Source of the DNA: Heyndrickxia sporothermodurans
Lineage (GTDB): Bacteria; Bacillota; Bacilli; Bacillales; Bacillaceae_C
NCBI GenBank assembly: GCA_018333075.1
Contig: BORH01000003.1
Location: 1 to 64,000 of the forward strand
Length of the DNA: 64,000 nucleotides
Reading direction: 5' to 3'
Part shown: positions 44,443 through 54,505 of the stretch, in pieces
Numbering within the stretch: position 1 is the first letter of the stretch
Layout of the letters: each line of letters opens with the position of its first letter
Notes under the pieces: generated by a model
Told to the model about the DNA's origin: nothing
The model's database searches: none
The model's input: only the letters and a program-made list of their open reading frames with translations
Position numbers and translations under genes: made by a program

Positions 44443-45420
44443 ATGAAGCGAAAAATATATGCATTTTTAACAATGATCATCTCTCTACTAATAGTGCTAG
44501 TAGGATGTAATGATCAATCCGAAAAATCATCAGGGAAACATTCAAGAAGTGATAGTAAAACGATTCGAGTTGGCTATCAAAAGGGAAACACATTAAACAT
44601 TTTAAAGGAAAGTGGAATTTTGGAGAAAACTCTTGCGAAAAAAGGCTACTCAGTAGAATGGAAGGAATTTACTCATGGTGGAACTCTCTTAGAAGGTCTA
44701 TTTACTGGAAATATTGATTTTGGTCACGCGGCAGATGGATCGGGAATCAATGCTCAAGCAGCCCATAAACCACTCGTATATGTTGGAGCTGACCTTCCAA
44801 ACCCAGAAGGTGTAGGAGTCTTAGTCCATAAAGATTCAGGAATCCAATCGATTCAGGGGTTAAAAGGTAAAAAAATAGGTGTTCTTAAAGGAGGAAATCA
44901 CCATTATTTAGCGATTCTAGCGCTTAAAGAAGTCGGATTAAATATTGATGATGTGGAATGGGTTTATTTAAATGATGCAGCTCAAGGAAGAACTGCATTT
45001 GAAACGAATAAAATTGATGCACTTGCCTCGTATGATCCATTTTTAGCAGGCGCTGAAATCGATTTAAATACGATTAATTTAACAGAGGGAAAAGATTATA
45101 ACTATCCAAATCGCACTTTTTATTATGCTAATGTTGACTTTAATAAAGAGCATCCAGAGTTAGTTGAACTTATTTTAAATGCCATTGATGAATCAGATTT
45201 CTGGGCGAATAAAAATAAACCTGAAGTAGTGAAGCTTGTATCGAAAATGCTTGGGATTGATGCAGCGATCATTGATAAAGCAACTGCTCGCCGTGAGTAT
45301 GGAGTGAACAAGATTAATAAAGAAATTATTGCTGCCCAACAAAAACAAGCAGACATTTATTATGAAATTGGCTTAATCCCTGAAAAAATCGATGTTTCGA
45401 AAGATATGCCTATTAAATGA
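44443..45420 (+). CDS. ssuA: SsuA-like ABC substrate-binding lipoprotein
   Basis: A 325-residue lipoprotein with the lipobox LVGC (about residues 19-22). The mature region has the sulfonate/NMT1-type fold: IRVGYQKGNTLNILKESG, LLEGLFTGNIDFGHAADG, KDSGIQSIQGLKGKKIGVLKGG and a C-terminal helical tail. It resembles aliphatic-sulfonate binding SsuA, and the SAM riboswitch agrees with a sulfur substrate. ATG 44443 follows GAGGTGAAAAGG. It is third in the operon. Confidence 0.85.
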   Translation: MKRKIYAFLTMIISLLIVLVGCNDQSEKSSGKHSRSDSKTIRVGYQKGNTLNILKESGILEKTLAKKGYSVEWKEFTHGGTLLEGLFTGNIDFGHAADGSGINAQAAHKPLVYVGADLPNPEGVGVLVHKDSGIQSIQGLKGKKIGVLKGGNHHYLAILALKEVGLNIDDVEWVYLNDAAQGRTAFETNKIDALASYDPFLAGAEIDLNTINLTEGKDYNYPNRTFYYANVDFNKEHPELVELILNAIDESDFWANKNKPEVVKLVSKMLGIDAAIIDKATARREYGVNKINKEIIAAQQKQADIYYEIGLIPEKIDVSKDMPIK

Positions 45421-45428
45421 GGTGAGTG

Positions 45429-46196
45429 ATGATGAAGAAGATCGTTAAAAAAATCATTCCGTGGATCATCCCAGCTATTATTGTTATTATTTGGCAAGTT
45501 GTATCAATGAATGAATGGGTTTCAACACGCCTTGTACCAGAACCACTAACCGTTGTATCGAGCTTTTACCATTTAATCATCTCAGGTGAACTATTTTTCC
45601 ATATGAAAATAAGCTTAGCAAGAGCCATAACTGGTTTATTAGTTGGTGGGGGAATTGGATTCATTTTGGGTATAATTAATGGTTTATCTAGTTTTTCTTA
45701 TTTATTTACAGATACGACCCTGCAAATGATTCGCAACATACCAAATCTTGCCCTTATTCCCCTTGTTATTGTCTGGTTTGGAATAGATGAAGGTGCGAAA
45801 ATATTTCTTGTAGCGATCGGTGTAATGTTTCCCATCTATATTAATACACTACATGGGATCAAAAATATAGATGTAGGAATGATAGAAATGGGGAGGATGT
45901 ACAAATTAAAGGGCTGGAAGCTTTTTAAAGAAATTCTCTTACCAGGAGCACTTCCATCTATTTTTGTCGGTTTGCGTTATGCCTTAGGTATTATGTGGAT
46001 CACTTTAATTGTTGCCGAGACAATTGCTACTTCCCAAGGCGTAGGATATTTAGCGATGACTGCACAACAATTTATGCAATCGGACATTATTATCATCACT
46101 ATTATCCTTTATGCACTGTTTGGCAAGCTGGCTGATATTCTTGCCCAGTGGGGTGAAAAGAAAGCTCTACGTTGGCATAAAAGCTATATTAAGTAA
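45429..46196 (+). CDS. ssuC: SsuC-like ABC permease
   Basis: A 255-residue permease with about six helices, of the SsuC/TauC/NitT type, starting KKIIPWIIPAIIVIIWQVV. The docking loop is EMGRMYKLKGWKLFKEILLPGALP (about 157-180), followed by GIMWITLIVAETIATSQGVGYLAM. The start lies in a cluster of GTG/ATG/ATG at 45426-45434 after GAGGTGA. It begins a few bases past the binding-protein stop. Confidence 0.88.
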   Translation: MMKKIVKKIIPWIIPAIIVIIWQVVSMNEWVSTRLVPEPLTVVSSFYHLIISGELFFHMKISLARAITGLLVGGGIGFILGIINGLSSFSYLFTDTTLQMIRNIPNLALIPLVIVWFGIDEGAKIFLVAIGVMFPIYINTLHGIKNIDVGMIEMGRMYKLKGWKLFKEILLPGALPSIFVGLRYALGIMWITLIVAETIATSQGVGYLAMTAQQFMQSDIIIITIILYALFGKLADILAQWGEKKALRWHKSYIK

Positions 46197-46261
46197 GCTT
46201 TATATAAAATTCATTGTTCAAGAGTTATATGAGTAAGAAATTAGATGAAAGGAGAATGATG

Positions 46262-47020
46262 ATGGAGGCTGCATCAATTATCGAAAAGGAACAATTAGTT
46301 ACTAATGCAGTTCATATTAATATAAAAAATATAGATAAATCATTTGGAGAGAAGAAAGTTTTAAAAAATCTATCCTTAGAAATTGAAGCTGGTCAATTTG
46401 TAGCCATTGTAGGGAAGAGTGGAAGCGGAAAAAGCACACTTTTGCGACTGATTGCACGTTTAGAGGAAGTAACAACAGGACAAATTATGATGAATGGGAC
46501 ACCAATAAAAGAGGCAAAATCTAATGCTACTATGATGTATCAGGATTCTAGACTGCTTCCTTGGAAAAAGGTAATCAACAATGTCGGGTTGGGACTATCT
46601 AGAAATTGGAGGTCGAAAGCTGAACAAACGTTAGAACAAGTTGGATTGCTTTCTTTTAAAAATGAGTGGCCATCAACATTATCAGGTGGACAACAACAGC
46701 GGGTAGCACTTGCAAGAGCATTAGTTCATGAGCCCTCCTTACTATTATTAGATGAACCAATGAGTGCATTAGATGCCTTAACTCGTATGGAAATGCAAAA
46801 TTTAATCGAAAATTTGTGGTTAGGCCAGAGATTTACAGCATTATTGGTTACGCATGATGTTAGAGAAGCAGTAAAATTGGCTGACCGAATTATTTTAATT
46901 GAGGACGGTCATATTACATTAGATATAAAGAATACTGCTCCACGTCCACGGGAGTTTTCTGATGTGTCACTCGCTTTATTAGAGAAAACTATTCTTGATA
47001 AGATTATGAAGATTGATTAA
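46262..47020 (+). CDS. ssuB: SsuB-like ABC transporter ATPase
   Basis: A 252-residue ATPase of the nitrate/taurine/sulfonate type. Walker A is [12 protein letters not shown], the characteristic Q-loop [15 protein letters not shown] is that of SsuB/TauB, the signature is [14 protein letters not shown], Walker B is [12 protein letters not shown], and the H-loop is THDVREAV. Three ATG codons (46256-46264) follow AAAGGAG; the third has best spacing. It is the last gene of the operon. No SsuD/SsuE monooxygenase follows, unlike classical ssu operons. Confidence 0.9.
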   Translation: MEAASIIEKEQLVTNAVHINIKNIDKSFGEKKVLKNLSLEIEAGQFVAIVGKSGSGKSTLLRLIARLEEVTTGQIMMNGTPIKEAKSNATMMYQDSRLLPWKKVINNVGLGLSRNWRSKAEQTLEQVGLLSFKNEWPSTLSGGQQQRVALARALVHEPSLLLLDEPMSALDALTRMEMQNLIENLWLGQRFTALLVTHDVREAVKLADRIILIEDGHITLDIKNTAPRPREFSDVSLALLEKTILDKIMKID

Positions 47021-47059
47021 TTGTTATTCGCGAGGTTCACACTAAAACAGTTTTAAAGA

Positions 47060-47092
47060 AAAATAAGGGCGAATCATTCTGCCCTTATTTTT
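47060..47092. terminator. Bidirectional terminator between ssuB-like and MCP genes
   Basis: AAAATAAGGGC (47060-47070) and GCCCTTATTTT (47081-47091), exact complements, ten-base loop, T/A runs on both sides. Confidence 0.9.
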
Positions 47093-47095
47093 ATC

Positions 47096-48808
47096 TTATA
47101 TATTAAATTTATTTACTTGATCCTTTAAATGTTCTGCCATCTCAGCTAGTGATTTGGCAGATGTGTTGATTTCCTCCATGGAAGCAAGCTGTTCTTCAGT
47201 TGATGCAGCAATTTCCTCCGAGCTTGAGGCATTATCTTTAGCAAAAGAAGTAATGTCATTCGCTTTTGTAGATACTTCTTCTACATTAGCTGCGATTTGT
47301 TGAACAGTCGCAGTAATTTTCTCAATTTGTGGAGTAATATTTTTCGTTCGATCAATAATTTTTAAGAACTTTTTGGAGGTTTCTACAGAAACTTCTACTC
47401 CTTCTTTCGCATTTGCAACGACCTGATTCATCATTTCAATTGAATTTTTTATATCTAATTGAATGCTATTAATTAAATTTGCAATAAGTTTTGTAGAGTT
47501 TTGAGATTGCTCCGCTAAGCCTCTAACTTCTTCTGCCACTACAGCAAATCCTTTTCCATGCTCTCCGGCTCTAGCTGCTTCAATAGCCGCATTAAGTGCT
47601 AATAAATTGGTTTGATTAGAAATATTGCTGATAACCTCTAGTATTTTTCCAATTTCATGTGAACGGTCTGAGAGTGTTAAGGTTACTTCATTCGTTTTTT
47701 GTAATGATTCATATATGTGTTTCATATGTGATAAGTTATTTTCTACGAATTTTCCGCCCTCTTCAGCTTCTCTTGCACTATCTCTTGATAACTCAGATAC
47801 ATTCGTGGAGCTTTCAGATATTTTTAGCACCCCTTGGGAAATTTCACTTAGGGAGGTAGAATTTTGTTCAAGTTTAATGGTTGAATCTTCTGCACCGCTT
47901 GCAACTTGTTGAATTTGAGATGCAACATGTTCAGTAGCTGCAGTGGCTTGTTCCGCACTTGCTGTTAGTTCCTCAGAAGCTGCTGCAAGCTGTGCAGACG
48001 CATCGTTTACAGAAGAAATAGTTTGATACACGCCAGATATCATACTATTAAAGGATTGTGTTAATGCACCCATTTCATCTTTAGAATTGTATGTCCCTTT
48101 AACCGTTAGATCCCCTTTTTCTGCTTTTGACAGTAGTTTCATAATCTCTTTTGTAGGTCTTACGATAATTAATGTTATAAAAATACCAATAATAATAGAC
48201 AGAATAGAAGCGACAATAATAATAGTAGTTATGATGAATTTAGCTGTTCCTATTGATTTTTTGTTTTCATCATTTGTTTGTTTGGCAATTTGCTTATTTA
48301 GTGTTTGTAAATCAACTAATATTCCATTTGCATAAACATTTTTAGGTATTAGTTTATCGGTATAATAGCTGTATGCTTTTGTATTTTTGTTTTTTAAAGC
48401 GAGCTGAATAACTTCATTCTGAATTTTATGTATTTCTTGCAAACTTGTTTTATACTCTTCAAGTTTTTCCTTTTCCTTTGTTGACAGATTCGTCTTGCTT
48501 AATTTTTTCATTACTTCAAGTAATTGTTGTTGTGAGAAAGTAATTTCTTGTTTAAGCTCTCCATTTTTAGATTCAAAAGTAGAAATCATTAATTGTAAAA
48601 TATTCGCATTGATAGTATTACTATTTTCTCGAATTTCTCCTATCCATTGATTAGGGATTAGACGGTTATGATACATGGAATCAGCTTTTTTCCCCATATC
48701 AGTCATATAATACAGTCCACTTCCACCAACAATAATTAATGCACAAATTTCAACAATAATGAATATCCTTAGTTTGCCAGAAATTTTTAAGTTCTGTAAG
48801 ATTTTCAT
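47096..48808 (-). CDS. Methyl-accepting chemotaxis protein with four-helix-bundle sensor
   Basis: A 570-residue transmembrane chemoreceptor. TM1 is at about 12-32. An extracellular helical sensor of the 4HB_MCP type (about 33-190) begins [21 protein letters not shown]2 is at about 193-215, then a HAMP domain (about 216-270) and the signalling domain, whose hairpin tip [37 protein letters not shown] is the conserved CheA/CheW contact. The glutamine/glutamate pairs of the bundle provide methylation sites. It has no C-terminal CheR pentapeptide. The ATG follows AAGGAG. The ligand is unknown. Confidence 0.93.
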   Translation of the reverse strand: MKILQNLKISGKLRIFIIVEICALIIVGGSGLYYMTDMGKKADSMYHNRLIPNQWIGEIRENSNTINANILQLMISTFESKNGELKQEITFSQQQLLEVMKKLSKTNLSTKEKEKLEEYKTSLQEIHKIQNEVIQLALKNKNTKAYSYYTDKLIPKNVYANGILVDLQTLNKQIAKQTNDENKKSIGTAKFIITTIIIVASILSIIIGIFITLIIVRPTKEIMKLLSKAEKGDLTVKGTYNSKDEMGALTQSFNSMISGVYQTISSVNDASAQLAAASEELTASAEQATAATEHVASQIQQVASGAEDSTIKLEQNSTSLSEISQGVLKISESSTNVSELSRDSAREAEEGGKFVENNLSHMKHIYESLQKTNEVTLTLSDRSHEIGKILEVISNISNQTNLLALNAAIEAARAGEHGKGFAVVAEEVRGLAEQSQNSTKLIANLINSIQLDIKNSIEMMNQVVANAKEGVEVSVETSKKFLKIIDRTKNITPQIEKITATVQQIAANVEEVSTKANDITSFAKDNASSSEEIAASTEEQLASMEEINTSAKSLAEMAEHLKDQVNKFNI

Positions 48809-49087
48809 GATGTATGACTCCTTATTAAAATTATTTTATTGATAAATAATAATAAATATATAGGTCAAAAGACTTGAGTAAAATTACTCTTAACTTCAAT
48901 TACTTTATATTATTAAATTTCAAATTTCAACAATTTTCGACTAAGTCCGTCATGAGTATTTTTAATGCTTCATAACTGAAATTATTTATGATATTTGTTA
49001 TAGTTTCTATAACAGAATCTATTGGAATGGAAATTGTTAATTCTACAAGGGAACCATAAAATCAACTATGAAAGATGGAGATGAAAC

Positions 49088-50077
49088 ATGTTTACTCGCA
49101 AAACCTCAGTCATACCAGATGCTCCAAATGGCATTTCTTCACTTGAACCGGTTACCCTTGGAGGTATTAAGCAGTGGATTCTTCTTCGTGGAAAAGATAA
49201 AAACAAGCCAATTGTCCTATGTGTGCATGGAGGTCCCGGTGCTGCTCAAATTGGATTTATTAGTCATTACACAGCAGAACTAGAAAAGAATTTTCTTATT
49301 GTAAATTGGGATCAACGGGGTTCGGGTCTGTCTTTTTCTAATAAAATTACAAAAGAAATAATGACTATCGAACAAATGGTAAATGATTTAATTGAATTAG
49401 CACGAATCTTATGTAAACGATTCCATAAGAAAAAAATTTATATATTGGGGCATTCTTGGGGATCGGTTCTTTCGTATATAGCCGTACAACGCTATCCTGA
49501 ATTATTTCATGGCTATATTTCTGTATCACAGCTTGTAAATTGGCAGCAAACTGAAAAGGTTTCTTATGAATTGACACTTCAAAAAGCAAAAGAATTTGAA
49601 CATAAAAAAGCTTATATGCAGCTGTTTCAAATTGGTGCCCCTCCATGGAAAAAACCAAATGCTGAAAGGATTTATAATAAATGGCTACAAGTATTTGGTG
49701 GCGGAATGATTCATAAAGGAAGCTTTCTAAAGTTATTTATTCGTCCAATATTGAAGCGCACTGAGTATCATTTTTTTGATTTAATAAAGTGGCTAAGAGG
49801 CAAATTGTTCTCTATGTCAGCACTAAATAAAGAATTAGAAACAATTGACTTAAATCAAACTGATTTAAAACTCAGGGTCCCTATTGCATTTTGTTTTGGG
49901 CGTCATGATGATACCTGTCCAAGTCATTTAGCTGAGTCTTTTTACAACAAACTTCAAGCACCTCAAAAGAAATGGATTTGGTTTGAGAATTCTGCTCATA
50001 CTCCAATTATAGAAGAAAGCGAATTCTTTTATCAGTTTCTTGTTGATACAGTTCATGAATGGAGTATGAATAAATAA
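49088..50077 (+). CDS. Alpha/beta hydrolase (proline iminopeptidase-like)
   Basis: A 329-residue alpha/beta hydrolase. PIVLCVHGGPGAAQIG (about 37-52) supplies the oxyanion hole (HGGPG, as in prolyl aminopeptidases). WDQRGSGLS follows. The nucleophile elbow is LGHSWGSVLS (about 122-131), and the late DDTCP and SAHTP segments provide the acid and the catalytic histidine. A cap domain lies at about 150-250. The ATG follows GGAGATGAAAC. It is monocistronic. The substrate may be an N-terminal proline peptide or an ester. Confidence 0.85.
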   Translation: MFTRKTSVIPDAPNGISSLEPVTLGGIKQWILLRGKDKNKPIVLCVHGGPGAAQIGFISHYTAELEKNFLIVNWDQRGSGLSFSNKITKEIMTIEQMVNDLIELARILCKRFHKKKIYILGHSWGSVLSYIAVQRYPELFHGYISVSQLVNWQQTEKVSYELTLQKAKEFEHKKAYMQLFQIGAPPWKKPNAERIYNKWLQVFGGGMIHKGSFLKLFIRPILKRTEYHFFDLIKWLRGKLFSMSALNKELETIDLNQTDLKLRVPIAFCFGRHDDTCPSHLAESFYNKLQAPQKKWIWFENSAHTPIIEESEFFYQFLVDTVHEWSMNK

Positions 50078-50090
50078 TATAAGGAAGAAA

Positions 50091-50121
50091 AAGACGTCCA
50101 TAGTTGAACGTCTTATTTTTT
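50091..50121. terminator. Terminator between convergent genes
   Basis: AAGACGT (50091-50097) and ACGTCTT (50108-50114), followed by ATTTTTT; the A-rich left flank gives a usable T-run on the minus strand. Confidence 0.75.
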
Positions 50122-50127
50122 CATACT

Positions 50128-51039
50128 TCATTTTGTTTCATGAATTTGAGCAGAAGAAGCATACGGTTGTTTTGGTTTATGATTCACGCAATAAATACTT
50201 GTAATGATAAGAATGAGTCCGATTACTAGATAAATAGTAATTGCTTCATGGAGAAAGATGGTCCCTGTGACAATGGCAATCAATGGAACGAGAAAGGTGC
50301 TTGTTGCCACTTTACTTGCTTCACCCGAGCGGACAAGGAAAAAATAAGCAAGCCACGCTAAAGGGATTCCGAAAATTGCTCCGTATAATAAGCCTGACAT
50401 ATAAGGAATCGTCCATTCAATGTTAGAAAAGTTCTCCGTATGGATTCCTGCGGCTGTCATTACTGCTCCTCCTAATAGACATTGAATAGTAATAAGCCAA
50501 AGAGCATCAACTTTATTTCCTACTTTTTTGACGAATATTGTCCCTAAAGCCCAGCTAAGAGCAGTAATGAGGGCTAAAACAATACCTGTAACAGATAATT
50601 GACCACTGAAGCTTTTAAAACTAATAACAACAACTCCAAGAAAGCCTAGAATTAGCCCAAAAATTTTCATACCTGACATTTGTTCACCAAGCCACAACCA
50701 AGCAAATATACCAACCAATACTGGCTGAAAATAGACAATGACTGAGAATAGTCCCGAAGGTAAATATTGAAGTCCCACCGTTTGCAATCCAAAAAATAGG
50801 ATAACATTGAAAACGGTAGAAATTAAATAAATATACCAAGTATCTTTTAATCGAATTTGCTTATATCTAGGAATAGTGAAAAGTAAAAGAAGGATGCCTC
50901 CTAATAATGTCCTCATGCCTGAAAATAAAATAGGCGGTGTATAATTTAATGCTATTTTATAAATAGGCCAGCATAGTCCCCATACGAGAACGAGAAAAGC
51001 AAGAAATAGTACTGTCCGTGTCCATGATAGTTCCCCCAT
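50128..51039 (-). CDS. DMT-superfamily (EamA) transporter
   Basis: A 303-residue ten-helix protein with two EamA repeats. The first ends ILLLLFTIPRYK…LQTVGLQYLPSGLFSVIVYFQPV. The second includes ALITALSWALGTIFVKKVG and SLLGAIFGIPLAWLAYFFLV-like segments. Members export amino acids, nucleobases or drugs; no substrate can be named. The ATG follows AAGGAGGG. Confidence 0.9.
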   Translation of the reverse strand: MGELSWTRTVLFLAFLVLVWGLCWPIYKIALNYTPPILFSGMRTLLGGILLLLFTIPRYKQIRLKDTWYIYLISTVFNVILFFGLQTVGLQYLPSGLFSVIVYFQPVLVGIFAWLWLGEQMSGMKIFGLILGFLGVVVISFKSFSGQLSVTGIVLALITALSWALGTIFVKKVGNKVDALWLITIQCLLGGAVMTAAGIHTENFSNIEWTIPYMSGLLYGAIFGIPLAWLAYFFLVRSGEASKVATSTFLVPLIAIVTGTIFLHEAITIYLVIGLILIITSIYCVNHKPKQPYASSAQIHETK

Positions 51040-51466
51040 CAGTAACCCTCCTTAATTAAACTGGCTGTTCCTCACAGATTGTTGCTGCTAGTAAAGAGGA
51101 GATGGCATAAGGCTTTGTAATAGGTATATCTCAAATGTTTGTAAAAAAAGATACTCTAGAAACTTATTAGGCCATCATTCATTAATTTGGGAGCATTATA
51201 CTAAAGAACAGCCTTTTATTAAACTTCTGATAAAGTTCTTAAATCCAATAAATGATTATACTCCTTAAATGGAGGATTGACTATATGTCAAAAATTATAT
51301 AATTGGAAAAAGTCATGTTGATTGTATTAAGTTTATTAGGAAAATTCCAAATGGGCATAATTTCAGTAAAATAAGAATTGATAGCATATTTTCATTTGAT
51401 TATATTCAAATTTTTGCCACAATATTGTATACTTTAATTCAGATATGTTGGAGTGGGGTGAGGTTT
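51040..51466. other. Intergenic stretch with a weak promoter-like pair
   Basis: No gene. TTGACT (51277-51282) and TATAAT (51298-51303) are only 15 bases apart, so they are a poor promoter. Nothing else is recognised. Confidence 0.4.
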
Positions 51467-51688
51467 TTGGAAGACATCATTATATTAGCGATTATTATGA
51501 CTGTACCTATAACTGCCATCGTAACAAGCCATATTCGTAAAAATACGAAAATAAAGAGCGGGATTCTTAGGGAACAACTAGAGTTAGAGAAGCTCAAACA
51601 GCAAAACTATTTAATGGAAACAGAAAAACTACGGCTTGAACTTGAAAAAATGCAATTAGATACGAAAAATGATCCTAAAATATTATAA
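51467..51688 (+). CDS. Small membrane protein with a coiled-coil tail
   Basis: A 73-residue protein. It has one N-terminal membrane helix (EDIIILAIIMTVPITAIVTS, residues 2-21) and a charged helical tail with heptad spacing of leucines (REQLELEKLKQQNYLMETEK, then LRLELEKMQ). Such single-pass proteins in bacilli are often envelope-stress-related, but no homologue was recognised. The TTG start follows GGGGTGAGG; an upstream ATG at 51425 lacks a ribosome binding site. Confidence 0.6.
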   Translation: MEDIIILAIIMTVPITAIVTSHIRKNTKIKSGILREQLELEKLKQQNYLMETEKLRLELEKMQLDTKNDPKIL

Positions 51689-51720
51689 ATTACTGAAAAC
51701 GATTTGGTAAAATAATGGAT

Positions 51721-51772
51721 GAGGCTGCCCTAAAAGAAAAGTGCCAAACACTTTCCTTTTTAGGACAGCCTC
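51721..51772. terminator. Strong bidirectional terminator
   Basis: 23-24 base arms (51721-51743 and 51749-51772) starting GAGGCTG and ending CAGCCTC, with one mismatch and one bulge. It separates the small membrane protein from the convergent M20 gene. Confidence 0.85.
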
Positions 51773-51790
51773 ATAGTATGAACGGTTATT

Positions 51791-52948
51791 TTATGCATTT
51801 AAAGCTAATTGAACCATCAGCTCTATGGCAGTAGGAATGGCGTCTTCATCAATGTCAAATTTTGGGTGATGGTGTGGATACTGGCTTTTCTCACTTTGCA
51901 TCCCAACATTAATAAATGCTCCTGTTTTCTCTTTTAAGTAATATGAATAGTCTTCCGCACCCATTGAGGGCTCCATTTGAACAAATACTTCTTCCCCAAA
52001 TGTTTTTTGTATGACCTCCTTAGCAAACTTACATGCTTCAGGGTGATTATACAATGGTGGTGTGCCTTCAATAAATGTATAATGCCCTTTTGCTCCAAAG
52101 CTAGCGCAAATAGACTCTGTCAGTTGGGCTGTTTTTTTATGCATAAGTTCTGCAGCTTCAAATGTCATCGCTCTTATCGTTCCTTGTAGCTTCACCTCTG
52201 ATGGAATAACATTGTATGAGTTTCCCGCTTGCATTCCACCGAAGGAAATCACACCTGCATGTAATGGATGTAAATTTCTGCTAACTATAGATTGAAATGC
52301 TTGGATTAGGTGTGTAGCAATATAAATGGGATCGACCGAGTCCTGTGGCTGACCACCATGACCTCCTATCCCTTCAATTACGATATCGAAATCATCACTG
52401 GAGGCCATTGCAGGACCAGTTGCAAATCCAATTTTACCAAGTGGTAAACCTGACAGTAAGTGAATACCATATATCGCATCTACTCCATCTAATATTCCTT
52501 CTTTTACTAGCTGCTGTGCGCCACTTGGTGAGGCCTCTTCAGAACTTTGAAAAATAAAGACGATATTATTTTTTACTAATTGGGGATTTTCGCTCATCCA
52601 TTTAGCAGCGGCAAGTAAAATTGCAGTATGTCCATCATGACCGCAACCATGCATGATACCTGGATTCTGTGAAATATATGACTTTTCACCCTCTTCGAAG
52701 ATGGGAAGTGCATCCATATCTGCTCTTAGTGCAATGGTCTTCTTTCCTTCTGTTCCTTTGAAATAACCAATCACATTTGGCTTTGAAAATCGATTGTTTA
52801 CTGATATGCCGAATTGTTCAAGCTTATTTTGAACATAGGCAGCTGTCTCGTATTCTTGTCCGGATAGCTCTGGGTTCATGTGAAAATGTCTGCGCTGTTC
52901 TATTGTCCAAGCTTTCAACTCTGAATCTACTAAGGGTGTTTTTAACAT
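51791..52948 (-). CDS. M20-family amidohydrolase paired with a YfcC transporter
   Basis: A 385-residue M20D-type deacylase. MHGCGHDGHTA (about 102-112) and SSEEASPSGA hold metal ligands; GIGGHGGQPQDSVDP starts the lid domain; PSMGAEDYSYY and HHHPKFDIDE close the metal site. It is paralogous to the enzyme at 42323. The ATG follows GGAGGA. It is downstream of, and in the same direction as, a YfcC-type transporter gene (123-base gap), implying import of an N-acyl amino acid or dipeptide followed by hydrolysis in the cytosol, as in AbgT/AbgAB systems. Confidence 0.88.
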   Translation of the reverse strand: MLKTPLVDSELKAWTIEQRRHFHMNPELSGQEYETAAYVQNKLEQFGISVNNRFSKPNVIGYFKGTEGKKTIALRADMDALPIFEEGEKSYISQNPGIMHGCGHDGHTAILLAAAKWMSENPQLVKNNIVFIFQSSEEASPSGAQQLVKEGILDGVDAIYGIHLLSGLPLGKIGFATGPAMASSDDFDIVIEGIGGHGGQPQDSVDPIYIATHLIQAFQSIVSRNLHPLHAGVISFGGMQAGNSYNVIPSEVKLQGTIRAMTFEAAELMHKKTAQLTESICASFGAKGHYTFIEGTPPLYNHPEACKFAKEVIQKTFGEEVFVQMEPSMGAEDYSYYLKEKTGAFINVGMQSEKSQYPHHHPKFDIDEDAIPTAIELMVQLALNA

Positions 52949-53071
52949 AATGAGTCCTCCGATAATCTTTTTTTTCTAATATATCTAAATATTCCTTGTA
53001 GTTTAATAGTAACGTTTCATGTAGATAATTTGAAGGTAGAATTGAATTAAAACGTCCTACCCAATATATAT

Positions 53072-54505
53072 CTAAAATGGTCCATAATGAATGGCCTGTG
53101 CTATGAGAAGGAAAATAATTCCGATCGCAATTTCAATAAGTAAAAATGGCAGTACCCATCTGATCCATTTTGTATAAGGAATTCCTGCAATCGCAAGTCC
53201 AGCAATTAATACACCTGCAGTTGGAAAAATAGAGTTAGTGATACCATCTCCTAGCTGGAAGGCCAATACGGCTGTTTGTCTTGTCACTCCAACCAAGTCA
53301 GATAAAGGAGCCATAATTGGCATTGTAAGTGCAGCTTGTCCACTTCCAGATGGAACTAGGAAGTTCAGAAAAAGTTGAACAAAAAACATTCCGACTGCAT
53401 TTAATGACGGGGCTAAGTGACTTAAAAAGGACGATGCATAATATAAAACGGAATCCATTAGTTTTCCATCCTGAAAAACGACAAGAATTGCTTGTGCAAA
53501 GCCGATAATTAATGCGCCACCGATTACCTCTTTAGCTCCATCCATGAAGCTGTCCGCAATTTGATTTGGACCTAACTTTCCTATCATTCCAACAATAATA
53601 CCAAACAGTAAGAATAAGCCCGCGATTTCGGTAATATACCATCCAAATTTTAATACACCCGTTATCAACACGACAAAGTTTAGTAAAAAGATGCATAATA
53701 TCCACTTATGCCGCGTTTCTAGCTTAGATTGGGCTTCAGCTAGTTTACTTTTTCCTTCTTGGAAGTTTCCTAGATAACGCAATTCAGGATTTGTCTTTAG
53801 CTTCTTTGCATAGCGATAAACATACACGACCCCTGCAATATAAAAAGTAGCTAGCAATGCCAATCTAAGACCGATTCCTGAAAATGTAGGCAATTCTGCA
53901 ATGCTTTGAGCTACACCAATATTAAAAGGATTCATAATCGCACTCATGAAACCAATATTTGCCCCTAAGGATACAATGGCAAAGCCAACTATCGCATCAA
54001 ATCCTAGGGCGATTGTTAAAGGGGTAATGATAGCAATATAAATAATCGTTTCTTCTGCCATCCCCATAAGTGTTCCACCTGCAGCAAAAAACAGCATAAG
54101 CACAGGGATAAGTAATAGTTCACGATTTGCTAGCTTTCTAGATATATTCATAATTAGGGCATCAAGAGCACCTGTTGCCTTTAATATTCCAAATGCACCG
54201 CCGACAAGAATAACAAAGAAAATAATTCCTGCTCCTTGTATCATTCCAGTGTGAATACTAGTAAAAATGCTAAAAAATCCTACAGGAGATGAATCAGTTA
54301 GATGAAAAGAGTTTGGGACCACCACTGTACGCCCATCTTTTTCAACTCGATCAAATTCACCTGCTGGGACGATATAGGTCAAAATAGCTGAAATAATAAT
54401 AACAAAGAAGATAAGGACGAAAGCATTAATATTTCTAGCTTTTTTATCTTTTCCTTTAGTTTGCGAAAGATTATGGTTTGTCTTTTGACTGTACGAAGTT
54501 TGCAT
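53072..54505 (-). CDS. YfcC-family (ArcD/DcuC-like) transporter
   Basis: A 477-residue membrane protein with about 12 helices. It begins with a hydrophilic 25-residue arm, then NAFVLIFFVIIISAILTYIVPAGEFDR, the hallmark start of YfcC proteins. Later segments are GGTLMGMAEETIIYIAIITPL, FLVPSGSGQAALTMPIMAPLSDL and GDGITNSIFPTAGVLIAGLAIAG. The family moves anionic or amino-acid-like solutes. The ATG follows AAGGTGG. It is the first gene of a unit with the M20 gene at 51791. Confidence 0.88.
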   Translation of the reverse strand: MQTSYSQKTNHNLSQTKGKDKKARNINAFVLIFFVIIISAILTYIVPAGEFDRVEKDGRTVVVPNSFHLTDSSPVGFFSIFTSIHTGMIQGAGIIFFVILVGGAFGILKATGALDALIMNISRKLANRELLLIPVLMLFFAAGGTLMGMAEETIIYIAIITPLTIALGFDAIVGFAIVSLGANIGFMSAIMNPFNIGVAQSIAELPTFSGIGLRLALLATFYIAGVVYVYRYAKKLKTNPELRYLGNFQEGKSKLAEAQSKLETRHKWILCIFLLNFVVLITGVLKFGWYITEIAGLFLLFGIIVGMIGKLGPNQIADSFMDGAKEVIGGALIIGFAQAILVVFQDGKLMDSVLYYASSFLSHLAPSLNAVGMFFVQLFLNFLVPSGSGQAALTMPIMAPLSDLVGVTRQTAVLAFQLGDGITNSIFPTAGVLIAGLAIAGIPYTKWIRWVLPFLLIEIAIGIIFLLIAQAIHYGPF

